From Pyrus communis (lineage: Eukaryota; Streptophyta; Magnoliopsida; Rosales; Rosaceae), in the NCBI RefSeq assembly GCF_963583255.1, contig NC_084807.1, positions 7,234,872 to 7,298,871 on the forward strand: a stretch of 64,000 nt of DNA. Reading direction: 5' to 3'. Positions 1 to 11,995 of the stretch are shown here, one piece after another. A model generated the notes under the pieces. That model ran no database searches. It was not told where the DNA came from and was given only the letters and a program-made list of their open reading frames with translations. The position numbers were made by a program, and so were the translations under genes. Every line of letters begins with the position of its first letter. Within the stretch, counting starts at the first letter, position 1.

Positions 1-38
1 ATAGTGGTGGTGTCAACTCATACTTTGTTATTCAATAG

Positions 39-1086
39 GTTTGAAAAGAGAAGAAAAGAGGAGGAACTGGAAGTTTTAAAAAGAAAGGCTTCACGGCTTC
101 GAGCAGAGACGGAGGCTTCATCAATTGTTGAAAAGCTTCAACAGGAACTTGGAGAATACAAGGAGATACTGAAGTGTGATGTCTGCCTTGACAGAACAAA
201 ACAGGTATTAGCTGAAATAACTTCTATTTATACTTTATTTCCAGTTCAGCAATTCTTAGATTTTAGATGGTTAAAAGTCTAAAATATCAACTTTTGGAGC
301 TGAAAAGGTCCAAATATCAGATGCTATGCAAGTTAATATGCGGAGCAACTAGGAAAATGTGAACATCGGTCTGACTTTACATTGAAATTTAATAGAAAGT
401 AAAGAATAAGGGCATCGAATGATATATGAAGCATCACAAATATGGATTTAATTTTAAGCGAAAACAACTTGTATGTGAAATGGAACGCATTATTTTCAAG
501 AGAAATGCTAACAACCTTCTCACTTACCTTCTCCTCTCAACCTTCTCAATTCTACTCATGCCAAGTGTAATAAACTGACACCGAAAACTAAAATTGTAAT
601 TATATTTAAATCCCAATATTTTTCTTCCTTTCTTAATATAATTAAAGTTCTACTTTTTAAGTAATTAAAGTTTTAGTTTTGCATGCTAATGGAATACACG
701 TGGCATGAGTAAAAGTGAGAAGGTTGAAATGAGAAGGTTGCTAGCTTTCCCCAATCAACAATTGTGGTTTTAAAGTCTTTTTGCTATTTGTTTATTTCCT
801 CTTCCACCATCCTTATCTTTTCGGAATTGAAATGTTAAAGTTCAGATGCCAGTGGCCAGTCAATCATAGGAAAATTTATGTTACTATAATCATCATCGTT
901 ATTTTGGTGTCTCTGGTAGAGCACTTAGTTTCTTTTCTTTATCTGAATGCCCAGGTTGTCATTACAAAATGCTATCACTTGTTCTGCAACCCTTGTGTGA
1001 AAAAAGTACTTGAAACTCGACAGAGGAAGTGCCCGAGGTGTGCCGTGAGCTTCGGACCTAATGATGTAAAACCTGTATACATCTAA
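39..1086 (+). CDS. HUB2: E3 ubiquitin ligase BRE1-like, HUB2 type (3' end only)
   Basis: Two exons, 39..204 and 955..1086, encode the last 98 residues; the 5' part lies outside the window. An acceptor AG precedes 39, a GT donor follows 204, an AG acceptor precedes 955, and the stop is TAA at 1084-1086. The first exon starts with a charged coiled coil (about residues 1-44 of the fragment). It then enters a C3HC4 RING finger with cysteines at 46, 49, 61, 66, 69, 81 and 84 and histidine at 63. The RING is split by the intron after the CLDRTKQ segment. The ending SFGPNDVKPVYI matches plant HUB2 better than HUB1, from memory. In the family, HUB1 and HUB2 act as a nuclear complex that monoubiquitinates histone H2B during transcription. 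The last intron (750 bp) carries a MITE. The open frame at 781-1086 is partly intron and is not the real exon start. Confidence 0.93.
503..749. mobile_element. MITE in the last HUB2 intron
   Basis: An insertion of about 247 bp with long imperfect terminal inverted repeats. The left end reads GCTAACAACCTTCTCACTT and the right end on the reverse strand reads GCTAGCAACCTTCTCATTT. Pairing continues through the CTCATGCCA(A/C)GTGT segment on both arms. There is no coding capacity. It lies inside the intron and should be removed by splicing. The superfamily is not clear because I could not define a target duplication. Confidence 0.75.
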
Positions 1087-1760
1087 AAGGAGACGGATGA
1101 AACTTTCGTGAGATCAGCATCATGCATGTGAGGCAAGTGCAAACGATCCGAGACTTGAATTATGGGCTCTTGCAGCTTCAAATGTAATTGTTATCGTAGT
1201 GAAAATTAGAAAAGCTTTGTTTAGAAAAGTAGCTCTCCCTTCCCCTCATGGATCAGTACAAATAACCTTAGTTTTGCTGGTTCTGCTTCTAGGATGGTAA
1301 TATAACTGAGTTTTTCAGTGAAGTATAAAACTCCGTTTGGTTTTGCCCTTTTTAACTGGTTGGAGCCCTAGAATCTCACCTTATCGTCAGATTTATCTGA
1401 TCTTGTCATACCGATTGTATTCCCAGAGGCGGTTTTACCCGCGTGATCATAAAAGAACAAGATATTGTGTTGGGGACTGGTAGTCGGTGTTTATTTGTAC
1501 CCGAGGGCTTTTGTTTCTGCTGAAAACAGATGAAGCTGTGTCCGAGCTATTGGCTGTACAGATTTTAGTTGATATTTAGGGAGTTGTCTAAAGTAGCCTT
1601 GTTTTTGCTGTTTAATTTGTCATTTGGTAAGAGCAGTTGGTATGTAAATGTTACTGAGATTGATTATTCATTTGGTTATAAATGCAAAGACGGTCTCGGT
1701 TTTGTTCATTTATTAGTTGTAAACTTCCTTTTTGTTCACCATTTGTTCTTTGTACGTTCG
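1087..1760 (+). other. probable HUB2 3' UTR and flank
   Basis: Non-coding DNA directly after the HUB2 stop with mixed, gene-like composition and no repeat that I can recognise. It probably holds the 3' UTR and termination region. No canonical AATAAA signal stood out. The short open frames here have no family resemblance. Confidence 0.4.
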
Positions 1761-1976
1761 GTTTAAGCCTTCAGAGTTGTGAGCCTGTCAGCGTTCTTGC
1801 TTGCTTGGTTACAAGGAAAATTGAAAGGGTGCGGAAGGGACAGGTGAGGCGCGAGAGGAAACAGACCGGTTTGAAGGAGAAAATGACTCTGCACCTTCAA
1901 TACCAAATTCATCCGAGTTTACCAGAGCACCCATTTGTATATCGATTCTCAAAAAAGAATAGCAGAAAAGTAGGAA

Positions 1977-2119
1977 GATTATATTCACACATCCTAAATT
2001 ACTTATTCCAGACCTTTTTAATTTTTTAATATTTTTCTATCAAGCGTTAGTGGTGTGTAGAAAATATTAAAAAATTAAAAAGGTGTGTGAGAAGTAATTT
2101 GGGGTGTGTGAATATAATC
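1977..2119. repeat. 143-bp foldback element
   Basis: A hairpin-type inverted repeat. The arm from GATTATATTCACACA is mirrored by TGTGTGAATATAATC at the other end, and the inner arms pair through the AATTTTTTAATATTTT tract. The loop is short. It is a small MITE-like element between HUB2 and ATG3. Confidence 0.75.
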
Positions 2120-3049
2120 TCTCGAAAAGTAACCTCAATTCTCTTTTTGAAAAGTGATTTTCATACATCTATGCTTCTCACACCTTTGTTAATCTTGATC
2201 GTTGATTTTGTTTGACTTATTCATTTTGGTAGCCAAAAATAAAGAGTGGTTTGAGAAGCTAAAAAGTGTGAAATCACTCTTCTTCTTATTCATGTCCTTA
2301 ACTATGGGAAAACAGTATGTGAGTAACCAATTGGCCTTTAAGCTCTTCATCAAAATGTAGTGCTGCTTTGGTCTTCAATCCGCTATATTCTCGTCCTGAG
2401 TTCAAATTCTTCATGTTCATTTGGTATAAATTAATGTAGAATATCTCAATATTATTTGTACTAAAAAACACACTAAAGTAGAATTTTTAGTTGTGTCAAA
2501 ATATAAGATCACTTGTATAGAAATATTTTATATTTAATGTCAATCCGTTTTATACAAGACACTTGTGATTCAAGTAACTATATGTAATGACCTAAATTCA
2601 AACCTCTCACCTCTATTTAATATTATTGTTTGGAGAGATTTCTTTTATAGCAAGAGATTTATAGTTTAGTTGGTTAAGATCATTCATTCTTACATTCAAA
2701 ATACCGAGTTCAACTATTGACATTTGTCGTCATCCGATATCGTTTTATTTTATTTTTCATAAACAAAGGAGAAGATAAAACATGTGTATGCTATGAGGTT
2801 AAAAAATGATATCAATTATGTACAGATATAATAATAATTACTTTTTAAATAAATGATATTATCTAATGAGTTGGTTAGCCTTTTAGCAATAATATAGCGC
2901 TTTGACAATAATCAAACTTAATATCTCCCGCACATATAGCATATAGCATGTAGTATTCTTTCCCACGGTATCTCTACCCCCTTTGTTGCTGAACGCAAAA
3001 GGCTTTAGCAAAGGAGCGACTTTGATTGTTTATTTAGGAGAGAAGGGAG
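2120..3049 (+). other. intergenic region and ATG3 promoter/5' UTR
   Basis: AT-rich DNA without a convincing ORF. The last 60-80 bases before 3050 are less AT-rich and are the likely ATG3 leader. I see no clear TATA box and no named cis-element. Confidence 0.35.
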
Positions 3050-6000
3050 ATGGTTTTGAAACAGAAGCTGCACGAGGCGTTCAAAGGAACGGTCGAAAAA
3101 ATCACAGGTCCCCGCACCGTCTCCGCCTTCAAAGAGAAAGGCGTTCTCAGCGTCTCCGAGTTCGTCACCGCCGGCGATAACCTCGTCTCCAAGTGCCCCA
3201 CCTGGTCCTGGTATTTAAATTTCCCCTTTCTTTTTCTCTCAAGTTTTTTAATTTTATTTCCAAATTCCAATTTTGATTAATTCTCTCAAATTTTCTGAAA
3301 TTCGAGATTTAATTCAAAGGAAAATTAATGAAAAGAATTTGAAAACTTTGAGTTTTGATCATGAATAGTACCATTATTAACTTTTTAGTCTAAAAATGTG
3401 ATTTTTTATTAAACTGGACAGTATCGAAAGTTTTTTGTTAAAATTCAATGTTTAATCAGATAAAAATTGCAGAAAGATGATAAATTGTGGCTATAATTCT
3501 TGTTAATTTCATTCGACTTTAACTTGCGTGTCTATTTTTTCTTCACATTTGATTTTTGTTTTGGTATTAAGGGTTTAAATTGTTATCTTACTTTCCAGTT
3601 TTGATTTTCCGTACTGTTGATATGGTGTTAGGGAATCTGGTGAACCGAGCAAGAGGAAGCCGTACTTACCACCGGAGAAGCAGTATTTGATTACTAGAAA
3701 TGGTACAGTGACATCGTGTTGTGCTATTTCCTTACAATCCTTTTCTTGCATAGAACATAATGTTCAAACACATAAGTAATGGTAGTGTGTGCTTAGTGTT
3801 TTCCGCCTTTTCCTTTTCGTTTTAATCATTCATCATAACGGTCACCTATCTAGTGATCCTCTACACGGTTTTTGTAAATGAAAGAAAACCAAAGAAAGGA
3901 AAGTTTTGTCTTCCACAAAGTTAAGTTACCTCAATTAGTTTCCATAATCTTCACTGAGTCAAGAATCATATGAGCTAATCACCTATTATTGTGTGTCCGC
4001 TCGCGTGCTTCTCTCTCAATTTATGCATGTGTGTGCGAAGTCGCTTGCCTCTCTTTATGCTTCACATCTAAGCTCTGTGAGACTGCTGCCATTACTTGTT
4101 CCTCGTACCTTTATCTACGCCGGGTAATCTGTTTGTTTTCATTCAGTGCCATGCTTACGAAGGGCTGCATGTTTGGAAGAGGAGTATGAAGCTGCTGGTA
4201 CGGAAGTTCTTCTTGATAATGAAGATAATGATGGCTGGTTGGCAACCCATGGGAAGCCGAAGGGTAGGTTACTTTGGTTAAATTGCTATCCATACTTTCG
4301 CAGAACCATTTACTCAGACATTTTCTTATCTTTATAAGATAGAAGTGGTGAGGAGGAAAACTTACCCTCCATTGAAAGTTTAGAAATCAGCAAGAATAGG
4401 GATGTGAAGTCGGTCCCCTCGCGTGTTGGAGCAGAAGATGAAGACGATATTCCTGACATGGCTGACTTTGAAGAAGCTGACAACATCGAATTTGATCCTG
4501 TAAGTGTTTAGTTGGAGCAAAAAGATAGTTCTTGTCCCTTTAACACTCATGGCTATGATGCATATTGACCATGAAATTGATGCTTGCTACATCAGTTTAG
4601 TATGTCATGTATGTTGGTTATATTGCAGGGAACATATCTTATTGCTCATGAACCTGACGATGACAATATTTTACGAACCCGAACATATGATGTTAGCATC
4701 ACGTAAGATTATTTTTTTTGTTTTAACTTTTTACCAGGTCCAACATTTTCCACATTTGAACTCGGTAGCATATTTCCTTTTACCAGGTCCAAAATTCTAT
4801 GATAATGAAGTAGCTTTCAGGATAATTCAATCATGAGGCAATTGAAGATTGCTTCAGTTTGTTGGTCTGTGTAGTTAATTTAAAGTTGGCATCAATGACG
4901 TTATTTATGTTACTCACTTGCAGGTATGATAAATACTACCAGACTCCTCGAGTGTGGCTTACTGGGTATGATGAGGTTAGTTTCAGTAACTAGCAATTTT
5001 TCTTTTGAATGGTTCCTATGATTGTCAAGAATTTATGTCATTTGGTATTCAACTTGAGGCAGTTAAAGTTTTGCATGTTAAGAATGTTCTTCAGCCCAAT
5101 TTATCAAGCTGGAGGCTGCATTTTGAGCTTCAAATGAAAATAAGGGAAAAAGAAAAGAGCTGTCACCAAATATACAAAAATGTTGGAATTACAATAGGGG
5201 TACAAAATGGTTGGCACGCAACTAACATTAAGGGACAACAAAAGGAGTACAATCATCTCAAGAAACAGCAAGCATCCAATTCACAGGAAACAGAAACATT
5301 TAATTTCAGTTGGTTCCTAGCTTGACTTATAGAGCTAAATACTCCAATGAAATAAACTCAAGAGTGTTTTTCCGTACGATTGTATGCCTGAGTTTTTATT
5401 TTATTTTTTTGATTGAGAATTAGATATGATATTGAAAATGACAATAAAACAACAAAGAGAAAAACAAGTGGTGAAGAAGACCACTGGGAGATCAAGAAAA
5501 AGAAGAGCGACAGATATTGCAAAATAGTGGAGATATATCAAATGTAGTTGTTGGAGACCAAGTTCTTCAAGAAGAAACTAATTAAATGAGCTGACAGCTT
5601 AGCTGGAGTGTCTCTAAGCCAACATCTAGTTTGAGTAGGAAAGGGTGCATACGAACCAGCTTGTATTAACCTCTTTGCTTGCTTGCTGACTCTATAGTGA
5701 GTATATTTCTTTTAAAGATGGGTAAATACTAAATAGGTACATATTTTGCAAGAAACTCATTCCTCTCCTTATTTTCTATGGCTCCTAGTGCTCAATAGGG
5801 TTAGGGTTAGTGTCTATTTTATTACAGTTGGGATTTAATAATTAAAGAAGATAATGAATGTTAAAAAGTTGCAGTGGCTTGTTTCAGTTCTAGCTGTGTT
5901 AAGGTAACTGATTCTGTTTATTCCTCAATCCTGGTCATACTTTAGGCTCTGGCTAATTGCTTGTTAAAATATACAATCATTTTTTTATGGCTACACATTT

Positions 6001-7742
6001 TTAGACTTATTTCATTTTAAACTTGTGTGGGAATCTCAATTTGTCTGGTTTCTCATTCTCTAAAATTTGACTTGAAGAACTGATTAATCTCCCTTTCCAA
6101 TGCTGTTAGTCAAGGATGCTTTTACAACCAGAGCTTGTACTTGAAGATGTCAGTCAAGATCATGCACGCAAAACTGTGAGTTGATGCCTCATATTATTCC
6201 TTGCTTTTATAATTAGAATCTATCTTCCATGGGTTCCAAATCATTTGTTCATGGGTATACAGTTATACAAATACATACAACTCAAAAGGTAGGGAGGGGT
6301 GGAGCATATATAAGAATTTTTTTTTTTTCCCATTGTTCTTTGTCGTCTCTACTTGACTCTATTTTGACTGTCTCTAATGTGAAACCATGCCTTGAAGATG
6401 CCACATCAAGAGGGTGGTACCTCATTCCACATGCCATGATGTTTGTTGATTATGCTGCAAAGCCATTTACTCCTTTTTGAGGCTATGAATTTGTTATTTA
6501 TTGCTCAAGTTCCCTAGGTGGTTGTGTTTTTCTTTCTTGTTTTAGTTTTTATTTCTTGTACTTCTTTAAGGCAGAGAAGTTTGCAATTTGTAAATTGTAA
6601 TTGTGAGGAGAAATGGAAAAACTTCAAATGATTGTGTTTGACGGTTGAGTATTTGGACACAGGTAACTATCGAGGATCATCCCCATTTGCCTGGAAAGCA
6701 TGCATCTGTACATCCATGCCAACATGGGCCTGTGATGAAAAAAATTATTGATGTACTAATGTCACGCGGAGTAGAACCAGAAGTTGATAAGTAATTTTTT
6801 CTCCTGGCTCACCCATTTTGTATGCATTTATATATCCTTAAGCTAATTGTTTGTCATATGATGCTATCTGCTTTGTTGGATAGTTGCAATTTTAATTTCC
6901 CAATAAAAATGTCTTATAGTCTTACATCATCAATCTTGGAGTTTGTTCTCCATGTTACGTGAGAGTGTCGGTGAATATAGGTGTTCACTAGGGTATGTTT
7001 TGAGCCATGCACAAACCTTGCGTCTTTTGATGCTGGGATGTGGTTGAATCACTAGGATGTCAAAACCATGAGGTGGACTTTTAGGTATTGTTTGGTATGC
7101 AGACGGGACAGGACGGAACGGAATGGGACAGGACGGGACGGGACAGGACGGAACGGAACGGAGCGGGAGCAAAGATGCCCTCGGATGAAAACAAGGAGGA
7201 AGAAGGAGATGGAGATGTTATAATTTTGCGTTCCACGGATGTGGAATGAGTCGTTCCAGGGGGATGAGGTGGAACGAAAATTCACCCAAAACTCGTTCCG
7301 TGGAATAGCTCGTTCCACCCGTTTTAGGCGCACCAAACGTGGGACGGAACGCCTTGTCCCACTCTGTTCCGTCCCGTCCCACGTACCAAACGTTACCTTA
7401 ATGCATGCATATACTTATCGAAAGAACAATTTAATACTATGAACTATCAATTTTGAGATGTTAATTGATTTAGGAATTTATTTTGTCTCTATTTTAATTT
7501 TTCTTATATGTTTCAATTGGGACATTCCCACCAGTTTGTTGTGAGATACGCATCCTACAGTAACGCTTACACCATGTTTTACTAGAATAGTACCTTGAAT
7601 GGTCAATGGACAACATTCTTATCATTGTGCATTTCTGTGTTGTAGGTACCTATTCTTATTCTTGAAATTTGTTGCCTCTGTAATTCCAACTATTGAATAT
7701 GATTATACGATGGACTTTGATCTTGGCAGCGCCAGAAGTTAA
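3050..7742 (+). CDS. ATG3: autophagy-related protein 3 (E2-like ATG8-conjugating enzyme)
   Basis: Nine exons: 3050..3210, 3632..3702, 4147..4263, 4339..4499, 4629..4702, 4924..4975, 6110..6175, 6663..6790 and 7646..7742. All introns are GT-AG and phases agree. The product is 308 residues; Arabidopsis ATG3 is about 313. The N-terminus [20 protein letters not shown] is the family's amphipathic membrane-sensing start, which fixes the ATG at 3050. The flexible acidic region holds EDEDDIPDM. The HPC motif in [12 protein letters not shown] gives the catalytic cysteine, residue 253, near the start of exon 8. In the family, ATG3 accepts ATG8 from ATG7 on this cysteine and transfers it to phosphatidylethanolamine on the growing autophagosome membrane. 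The reading frame is intact. Intron 8 carries a PIF-like MITE, and the 3' UTR appears to hold an intron. Confidence 0.96.
7084..7397. mobile_element. PIF/Harbinger-type MITE in ATG3 intron 8
   Basis: A 314-bp element flanked by TTA on both sides (7081-7083 and 7398-7400). The ends are GGTATTGTTTGGTA and, on the reverse strand, GGTAACGTTTGGTA. The 3-bp TTA duplication and TIR style fit PIF/Harbinger. Inside each end is a GGGACGGGAC-like run, which makes the element much more GC-rich than the surrounding intron. The open frames here on both strands come from this repetition. Confidence 0.85.
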
Positions 7743-8350
7743 CAACTTCGCAGAGGTAAGTTTAGACTAAGAAAAGGATTTTATTGTTCTTCAGTATCCG
7801 TGAAGTAATGCTGGCAACTGTTGCCCCATTAAACTGTTTACCAGTTGACGGTTCATTTGTATTAGTATGTCTATAAAAACTTATTTTTGCCAGTCGGGTT
7901 TTGAAAGTGTATTGATAAGTCTGTTCCGATAGCTGTTTCAAGTTACTCATGGAAATGTACTCTCCTAAGGAAAAAAATATTAGTGCGGCATCATCAAAAT
8001 TAGTATTTGATGCTTTAAAAACTGCTTTAGTGGTTATGAAGTGGATATTTGGCGAGATTTTTCCCCCTCCCCCACTAAGAAAGTTGCTGCAGAATGTTAT
8101 GCATAACCTACTGAATCTAATTCTTGGCTTTTCAGGGGGTCGTAAATGCACTCGGTCGTCGCTTGTCATAGATTGGAGATGGAAGTTAATATGCTGCCGT
8201 TTGGAGTACTAGTATATTTTACGCATCCTCGAACAATCTGCTCCGATTGCATTACGTTTGACTGCTTGTACAGATAGCTAAATTGTTTATGGTGAAAATT
8301 CTCTTAGGTGTTCGTTGATATGTGTTGCAGTGCATAATTTCCCGTCCATT
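7743..8350 (+). other. ATG3 3' UTR with a probable intron
   Basis: After the TAA stop the transcript probably continues to about 7754. A GAG/GTAAG donor lies there, and a pyrimidine-rich acceptor ending TTTTCAG lies near 8136, so a UTR intron of about 380 bp is likely. The following DNA to about 8350 has no ORF of note. The intron is an inference from splice signals only. Confidence 0.45.
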
Positions 8351-8740
8351 GTTTTCTAATCCTACCCATGCTGCTCTTGTATTTTAACTTTTGTCAATTA
8401 GGAACAAATTAGAAACTCTTCTCGCGTAGTTGCGTGGGCTTGAAGTGATTGATGCGAGATGGACTCAACAAATTAGAAACTATTGCATTCAATTTTACGA
8501 CACCATGTGGAGTAAGAGGCGTTTGTAAATGACTCATTTCAAGTGGGAATTCACATGCTGCATTTTTAATTGTTCATATCTAACATTTTGTAATCCATTG
8601 TATACTTGTCTTAATTCCTCGTGTATTTATTGCTATATAATTAATGTAATTAAAATAAAGATACCCGCCTTAGCCCTTGCTCGCCTCCTAACTAGTGCCT
8701 AGAGCTATATAAAATCTTGCCTCACACATATTTAGATACT

Positions 8741-9060
8741 CATTTAGCGGGATCCACGTTGTGATGTATTTTAATGATCTACACCGTTTATATTTTGGTT
8801 CATCATTTATAGATCATCCTTGTGAAAAGAATTGGACAAATTGAATTAGACAAATCTTAACCTATTAAGACATTCATTTGTAGTAAATAAAATGGATAAA
8901 TATGTTTCTACAAAGAAACACTAAATTAAATAGTCATATGTTTTCGGATTTGGTTGATTTTTGCTAGACATGATCTTTAAGTGATGACTTAAAAATAGTT
9001 AGTTCGGATGTTAAAATACATTACAGAATGGACCTCACAAAAACGTATGTCAAAAACGCA
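8741..9060. mobile_element. non-autonomous inverted-repeat element (same family as 18.4 kb)
   Basis: About 320 bp with facing arms. The left arm GGATCCACGTTGTGATGTATT pairs imperfectly with the right arm, whose reverse strand reads GGTCCATTCTGTAATGTATT. The layout, with a central AT-rich loop and a conserved ATCATCCTTG(T/C)(G/A)AAA box, is shared with the copies at 18413-18802 and 31578-34326. There is no coding capacity. Confidence 0.55.
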
Positions 9061-10860
9061 TCTTCGGTTCTTCACTCATATATATAATTGCTTCTTTTGT
9101 TAGTTCCCATGACATCACAAAATTGGATATGGGGGTCTGGAATACGTGTGCCACATCATCCATGTAACACACATTTTAACGAAAGTTAACAGCATGAATT
9201 AATGGTGCACGTTTTGTTGATTCAGGTACCTCAGTTAGCGAATATTTCATTTAAAGACCAAGTCGAAATTGATAAGAATGTTGGAGAACGGTGGGAGTTG
9301 AGTGACCATTTTTAATCAGTTGGTGCTATTCGCGCAATTATTTTTACTTTTTGTATACCCTTCTCGATTTTCAGTCATCGAATCGAATGAATTGAAGAAG
9401 ATTAATAGACAAAAATTAACAAAAGTATATGAAGAATAAAAAGAAGTGTGTGAATAGCACTAGTCCATGTCATGGAGAAGAGACATCCGCCATATCATTC
9501 CCTGTATGAATAATGGAAGGAGATGGTAATAGGAGGGGAGAGAATCCTACTCCATAAGCAATGAGCTTTTCTCTCTCCAGAGTCCAGTGTCCAGAGTCTA
9601 GATCTCTCCACTACAAAAGAGAAAAACATGCATGCATCAAAAGCATACAAGTATCTAATCATTCATTCAGCAAAAGCATTCAAATGCAGCTCTTTCCAAC
9701 TTCAAAGAATTCATGAGATCGATTCCTTGCTCGTTGTAAACGTTCTATATAGCTCGATCCCAGTCACAATTACTTCATTGCATGATTGAAATTTTAATAT
9801 ATGACGTCTCTTTTGTGATGAGGTTTATTTCTGCAAACGTTTGTTTGTTTGCTTTTATTTCATACAAGACGACAGTTTAAAAATTTTGTCTAAGACTACG
9901 ACTACAACTTTTTTGTACTAGTGTTGGCTGTAGTTGCGAACCAATTGTCTAATGATTTTGTGGTTACGAGTCTTATGACTAATTAGTGAAATATATAATC
10001 AACCAGTCTCTAAATTGTGATTAGATTCTTCATGTGTAGTGTAATCAGTGTCTTTGTCCCCTCATGTTGCTTTCTTTCTTTTTAGGTCTCCATTGTCATC
10101 CTCGGACACAATGCAACGCCATTGTACGTAAGATATATAACACATGCAACCCAAATCGACATGATTTTCTTGTTATATATTTAAATTATATGCTGCCAAC
10201 TGTATATATTATAAGCAATCAGAACACACAACGTTAATCAACCTGAAAAAAATATTCAAAACATACACCTCAAAGATTTAGACCCTTTTAAACCAAAACG
10301 AAATGTATCATATCAAAGATTAGAACTAATCATACAGGACACATTTGATACAAGATTCGTTTGGCTTGGATTAATTATTGAGATTAGCTTGGACTGGTTT
10401 GACTTGGATTGAGTTGATTCTATTTCGACCCTTTATTTCATATGGTTTAAAAATGAGCTATAATCTTAACTTACACAAGTTAATTAAACTCATGTTTTCC
10501 CCATAATGAAATTAAGTTTAAATAGCTAATTAAATCAAGTCATAGATCGGTCAAACAAAACCCCCATAGGGTGATACATAGTACATACTTTCTAGGTTTG
10601 GCAATCGATCTTGTCTTGTTTGCCATGTTTGTATCGTTTTTGTGACATTCTTGAAATCTTAATGTGTTGTGTCAAACTCATTAAAAAAACGGGTAGATGA
10701 CCTGACCCTGTTAAAATTAACAAGTAATATGACCCAACCCATTACCCAATAAAAAATATATTTTTTATTTCAATAAAGAATCAAATTAAAAATGTCATAT
10801 TAAATTAGTATCTATATACCATGTTGTCACTAAATTAGTATCTATATGCCTGTTATTCTA
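9061..10860. other. intergenic, no gene seen
   Basis: AT-rich non-coding DNA between ATG3 and the 11-kb repeat cluster. No ORF with family resemblance, no RNA gene and no clear transposon terminus was found. Confidence 0.4.
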
Positions 10861-10869
10861 GGTCCTAAA

Positions 10870-11787
10870 CCCTAAAATTCAAACTATAATGTAACAATCG
10901 TCAAAGCGTAGAGAATGTGATCACGAGCGTTGATATAATTTTTTTTTACAATTTTCGCACTTATAAATTAATTATTATGAATTATTACACATTTTCAACT
11001 CCACCTAAAAATAGTGTTCACCAGGGTTTCGAGGGTTTTAAAAAATTCAAACGACGATGGGTATATCGTCAAAAGCGTAAAATATGCACTCATGAGCGTT
11101 TTCATATTTGTTTCATATTTCTTACACTTGTAAATTAATTATTATGAATTTTTAATGTAATTTGATTTTTCCTACACAATACCAAAGCACAATAAAAAAA
11201 TTTCCTACTAATTAATTACAAGTGTGAAAAATATGCAAATACTTGTGATCGTGACAGCCCTGCTCTCCTAAGGTCTTTATTTTGAGGACTTGTGAGAACC
11301 AAATGCATATTAGCCATAAAATTATATTAGTTTAGATCCAAATACTCAAAATATTTGACAACTTAATAAAGCAAAACCAACTTAAAATCCATAAACCAGT
11401 AGAAAACTCATTTTTTTTGTTTTGCTTTATTAAGTAGTCAAATATTTTGAGCCTTTTGGTCTAACTAATATAATCTTGTGGCTAATATGCATTTGGTCTT
11501 CACAAGTCCTTAAAATAAGGACCTTAGGAGAGCATGACTCCGTGATCACATCCTCTACGCTTTGATTGATGGGCACATCGTCATTTAGATTTTTAAAACC
11601 CTTCAAACCCTCATGCACAAATCCATAATAATTAATGTACCAATGTGAAAAAAATATACAAACGCTTTGCATCCTCTATGCTTGGAAGATGATTACGTTG
11701 TCGTTTGGATTTTTAAAACCCTCCAAACCCTCATGAATAATGTTTTTTGTTTGAGTGCAAAATTAATAATAATTTCAAACTTTTAAA
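10870..11787. repeat. composite inverted-repeat cluster
   Basis: Two diverged units of about 135 bp (10870-11010 and 11015-11160) share the blocks TTATAAATTAATTATTATGAA and GCG(T/C)AAA. Related blocks recur in opposite orientation at 11205-11260 and 11540-11787. Between them, 11244-11553 is a clear foldback: the stretch CTCCTAAGGTCTTTATTTTG on the left arm is mirrored around CTTAAAATAAGGACCTTAGGAG on the right, with arms of about 120 nt. Relatives flank the solo LTR at 27540-27831 and 30234-30345. Superfamily unknown. Confidence 0.65.
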
Positions 11788-11995
11788 GGCTCGTTTAGAA
11801 GTGCTTTCAAAATGACTGAAAGTGATTTTGATGAGAGTGCTTATAGAACCAATCCTTAGTAAAAAGTAAATCCTGAAAAAACACTTAAAGTGCTACTAGT
11901 GCTTCTTGCATGAAGCACTTCCAGTGCTTTTGGAACTCAAAAATATTTTCACCAAAAACACTTTCAATCATTTTAAAATAACTTTCAAATAAGCC
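11788..11995. mobile_element. MITE, GGCTCGTTTAG type
   Basis: About 208 bp with long imperfect TIRs. The left end is GGCTCGTTTAGAAGTGCTTT; the right end on the reverse strand begins GGCTTATTTGAAAGT. The subterminal blocks ATGACTGAAAGTG and ATGATTGAAAGTG also pair. The small element at 39424-39512 has the same style. Confidence 0.65.

Noticed and set aside
781..1086. A separate 101-codon gene starting at 781
   Set aside because: The part before 955 is the HUB2 intron; only 955-1086 is exon, in phase with 39-204.
7052..7336. Proline/arginine-rich ORFs around 7.0-7.4 kb
   Set aside because: Products of the GGGACGGGAC-like repeats of the MITE in ATG3 intron 8.
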